A stretch of DNA of 64,000 nt from Mytilus edulis (Eukaryota; Mollusca; Bivalvia; Mytilida; Mytilidae): the NCBI RefSeq assembly GCF_963676685.1, contig NC_092352.1, positions 25,563,117 to 25,627,116 of the forward strand, written 5' to 3'. Shown in pieces: positions 61,092 through 64,000 of this stretch. The notes under the pieces were generated by a model. It saw only the letters and a list, made by a program, of their open reading frames with translations, searched no databases and was not told the origin of the DNA. The first letter of the stretch is position 1. Every line of letters starts with the position of its first letter. The translations under genes and the position numbers were made by a program.

Positions 61092-61547
61092 TGGGTCAAA
61101 ATCTTTAATTGTTTTTACATAGGCGGTAATGGTAACGTTTTTTCCTGTAGCTCAGTCCATATCGTTAACTTGAATATGTATGATAGCTTGTTTCGAAGCT
61201 GTGACATTTTCACATATGTGGTTAAATTTTCGGGGTACGAAGTGAGATTACTTTTTCCGTAAATTAGCAAACCCCGAACATCCTGTTGTGATGCGGCTCC
61301 TTGTGGTAAAATATCCCCTTTTTAACACAATAAGTTCTTTGAAAATTTAATACTTTGAACACATTCAATAGCTCCATAGTTTTTACACATTTATTCTATG
61401 TTCCTCTACTTTCCTAATCACCACAAATAATTAAGTTCAGTCATTTGCTAAAAATAGAAACATGTCCAATATCACTACACAGAGATTTTTTCTTTACACG
61501 TGACTTTTGAGTTCCTCATTTCAAGGCGCATTAGGGATGTTGTCCCA
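61092..61547. repeat. 456-bp direct repeat, left copy (candidate LTR)
   Basis: Begins TGGGTCAAAATC and ends GTTGTCCCA, so it has TG..CA termini with a TGGG/CCCA inversion. It appears identical to 63291-63746. An internal hairpin TTCGGGGT...ACCCCGAA is present. Confidence 0.9.
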
Positions 61548-63290
61548 TATTGAAATCCATACTTCTGATTTTTCCAAATATTTTTATGTGATCTTCATCG
61601 GTATAATATTCTGAATAAATCTTTGTATTTTTGTCCATTTCTGAAAAAAAATAAAGTTGTTTTAGCACTATAAGGCAATGACACTTTCGTCGCTATATTC
61701 ATTTATTTTGAATACAATGAGTATGTATAAGTAATTTCTTCCAGATTACCTCCACTAGTCAAATCAAGGACAAAACTTCTGATTATAACCTTTAATTACA
61801 ATACACAGACCCTGATAAAGCATTCTATAAAATTTTCTTGTGCCTTAAAGTGCATTTTGACAGAGAAATTATGCAAAACTGAAGGTTTTATAAAAAAAAA
61901 AAAACACCAAAATAATTATTCTTACTGTGGAAATCTTGTATTTAATACTGTTGAAACCACTCTAAACTACTGGGAAAGTCATCCGTATCATATAATTAGA
62001 GTGCAATATAGTGCAAATTTTCAAAACTTGTCCTTTCACATAATTCCATTTGAGAAAAAATGTTTTTTACATGTTTTTCCAGTGAAAACCTTTTATCAGT
62101 GAGAAATCCACATGAGGTCTTAACGGAAACATTGTGACATCACATGTATTATGGCGTCATTAAATAACGACAGATCAAAATAGCGCTAAATATAGTTTGC
62201 AGTGTTACGTGAGAAACAGTTGCCGCAAGATTTAACTCGAAATATTGAGTCCAAACGATCTGTAACTAAGCCTTTTCATTTAATACCAAGACCATAGCAA
62301 CAGTTTTCATATTAGCATATTTTTAACATACCGACTGTAATTTCAATTGCATAAATACCAGAAATAAACAATTAGAGCTTGATTAATAGAACAAAATGCT
62401 TACCAGTTATTCAGGACTTTTTAAAACCTCTAGTTTGCCATCTCAGGTTGAAAAATAATGATATGACTGGAACTGAAATAAGACAAAAAAAATTACTCAG
62501 GCTGTGTTATCATTTGATTTAAATACATAAGTATTATTGAGAGAGAAAAATCTATTCTTGAAAGTTTAATCACAAAGAAAGACAAATGCTTTTCCCTTGT
62601 GGCTTAGCCACCTTCATTTAAACCTTTTGTATTAGAACCATGGGTAGTAGCTAACTAGCTTAATAGTTGAATAGGTGCAGAAATATTGTTTTCAAGAAGG
62701 TTTGACCCTCCCCCTTTTTCACTGAGAAATGACAATATCCTTTGTTTTGCTCATGTGCATTAAAAATAATAATTCATGATTTTCTAAAAATATGTAACTG
62801 TTTTTGTCTGTTTTTTTGTGCATATGATATCTACTGACCAGGGGTCAAATCATTGGATAAAGGCACATGCGATGATGAATCTCACATTACTCGTATGAAG
62901 TGTGTTATCTCCCTTGATTATCAGGTATTCCTGTAGACCAGAGTGATATTACATAACAAAGACTATATTGTGTCATGTTTACTTACAATTTAATAATATT
63001 TAAAAGTTATTTCTTGCCTTTCAATGTAGTAAACACACTCCTTTCGGATCTCTCTGAAGTAAACAAATTTATGATTGTGCCTAAAACAAGTGTTCAGCCC
63101 CGTGCCAGTAATGCATTTTAAAAGCGAAAATTTTCTTGAGTTTTTGCTGATCTTTATCAATAACATTTATCTTAAACAATTTATAATATCTAGGTATAAA
63201 TAAAAAACTACTAACCATCATTTTCGGTGGTGTACAAGGTGAAATCATCCATAAATCAGTCTGACAACCTCTGGAATTGAGCTTCTAATT
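61548..63290. mobile_element. 1743-bp noncoding interior between 456-bp repeats
   Basis: No open frame above 81 codons. No obvious tRNA-primer site after the left repeat and no polypurine tract before the right one. If this is an LTR element, it is a noncoding, non-autonomous one. Confidence 0.45.
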
Positions 63291-63746
63291 TGGGTCAAAA
63301 TCTTTAATTGTTTTTACATAGGCGGTAATGGTAACGTTTTTTCCTGTAGCTCAGTCCATATCGTTAACTTGAATATGTATGATAGCTTGTTTCGAAGCTG
63401 TGACATTTTCACATATGTGGTTAAATTTTCGGGGTACGAAGTGAGATTACTTTTTCCGTAAATTAGCAAACCCCGAACATCCTGTTGTGATGCGGCTCCT
63501 TGTGGTAAAATATCCCCTTTTTAACACAATAAGTTCTTTGAAAATTTAATACTTTGAACACATTCAATAGCTCCATAGTTTTTACACATTTATTCTATGT
63601 TCCTCTACTTTCCTAATCACCACAAATAATTAAGTTCAGTCATTTGCTAAAAATAGAAACATGTCCAATATCACTACACAGAGATTTTTTCTTTACACGT
63701 GACTTTTGAGTTCCTCATTTCAAGGCGCATTAGGGATGTTGTCCCA
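63291..63746. repeat. 456-bp direct repeat, right copy (candidate LTR)
   Basis: Same length and, as far as I could read, same sequence as 61092-61547. The outer flanks (GTTAAC on the left, ACTCCT on the right) do not form a clear target duplication. Confidence 0.9.
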
Positions 63747-64000
63747 ACTCCTTATAGAAGTAAGTATTGCCCCTGAAATGATGGTTCTTACCTAATTTTG
63801 TGTTTTTGTGGAAACTAAAGTAGATAGAGAGAAATATAATACCAAAAATTATCAGCAGGACAAGAAAAAAATAAAACAAGGTACACATGTATAAATTTTT
63901 GTCCAAATTTTGCTATTAAATAACATTTTTTACCTATTTTTGTGTTTTTTTAACTGGTAGATAGGGTGAAATTGTAAATAACCAATATGATATGCTAAAT

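Overview
The window is animal nuclear DNA: AT-rich, intron-rich and crowded with dispersed repeats. Several repeats are families I recognise from memory in marine mussel genomes, for example a monomer beginning GATGTGGTATGAGTGCCAAT and a GAGGTTTGACATGCCACAAA-like element (one base differs). The best inference is a bivalve close to Mytilus. That assignment rests on recall and has not been searched.

Layout. Bases 1-13290 are a head-to-tail tandem array of a 1297-bp unit: ten full copies plus a 320-bp partial copy, running off the left edge, with no difference between copies that I could find. Bases 13291-13920 are an older dispersed repeat interrupted by a 281-bp foldback MITE with 41-bp perfect inverted ends and a TAA target duplication.

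Bases 14610-22705 (minus strand) hold a complete SPARC (osteonectin/BM-40) gene. It has eight coding exons whose phases all agree and encodes 270 residues: signal peptide, short acidic segment, follistatin-like domain, and an extracellular calcium-binding domain with two EF-hands. A noncoding first exon with a TATA-like box is proposed near 23.05-23.14 kb. The introns hold several small inverted-repeat elements.

Bases 23.1-33.3 kb are intergenic and repeat-filled. They include a 1.0-kb element with about 75-bp inverted ends and a 10-bp target duplication, a LINE tail, and a 34-bp minisatellite.

Bases 33411-56054 (plus strand) hold the 5' part of a PDE5-type cGMP phosphodiesterase gene: three coding exons (325 residues) giving an N-terminal phosphosite region and the complete cGMP-binding GAF-A domain. 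The remaining exons, including GAF-B and the catalytic domain, lie beyond the right edge or were not found. Its introns (11.4 kb, 10.3 kb and over 7.9 kb) carry a LINE 3' remnant, a 41-bp palindrome, microsatellites, more MITEs and a pair of apparently identical 456-bp direct repeats.

The two genes are divergently transcribed, about 10 kb apart. Nothing in the sequence links their functions: one product is a secreted matrix protein, the other a cytosolic signalling enzyme. No prokaryotic features, CRISPR arrays, rRNA or tRNA genes were seen.
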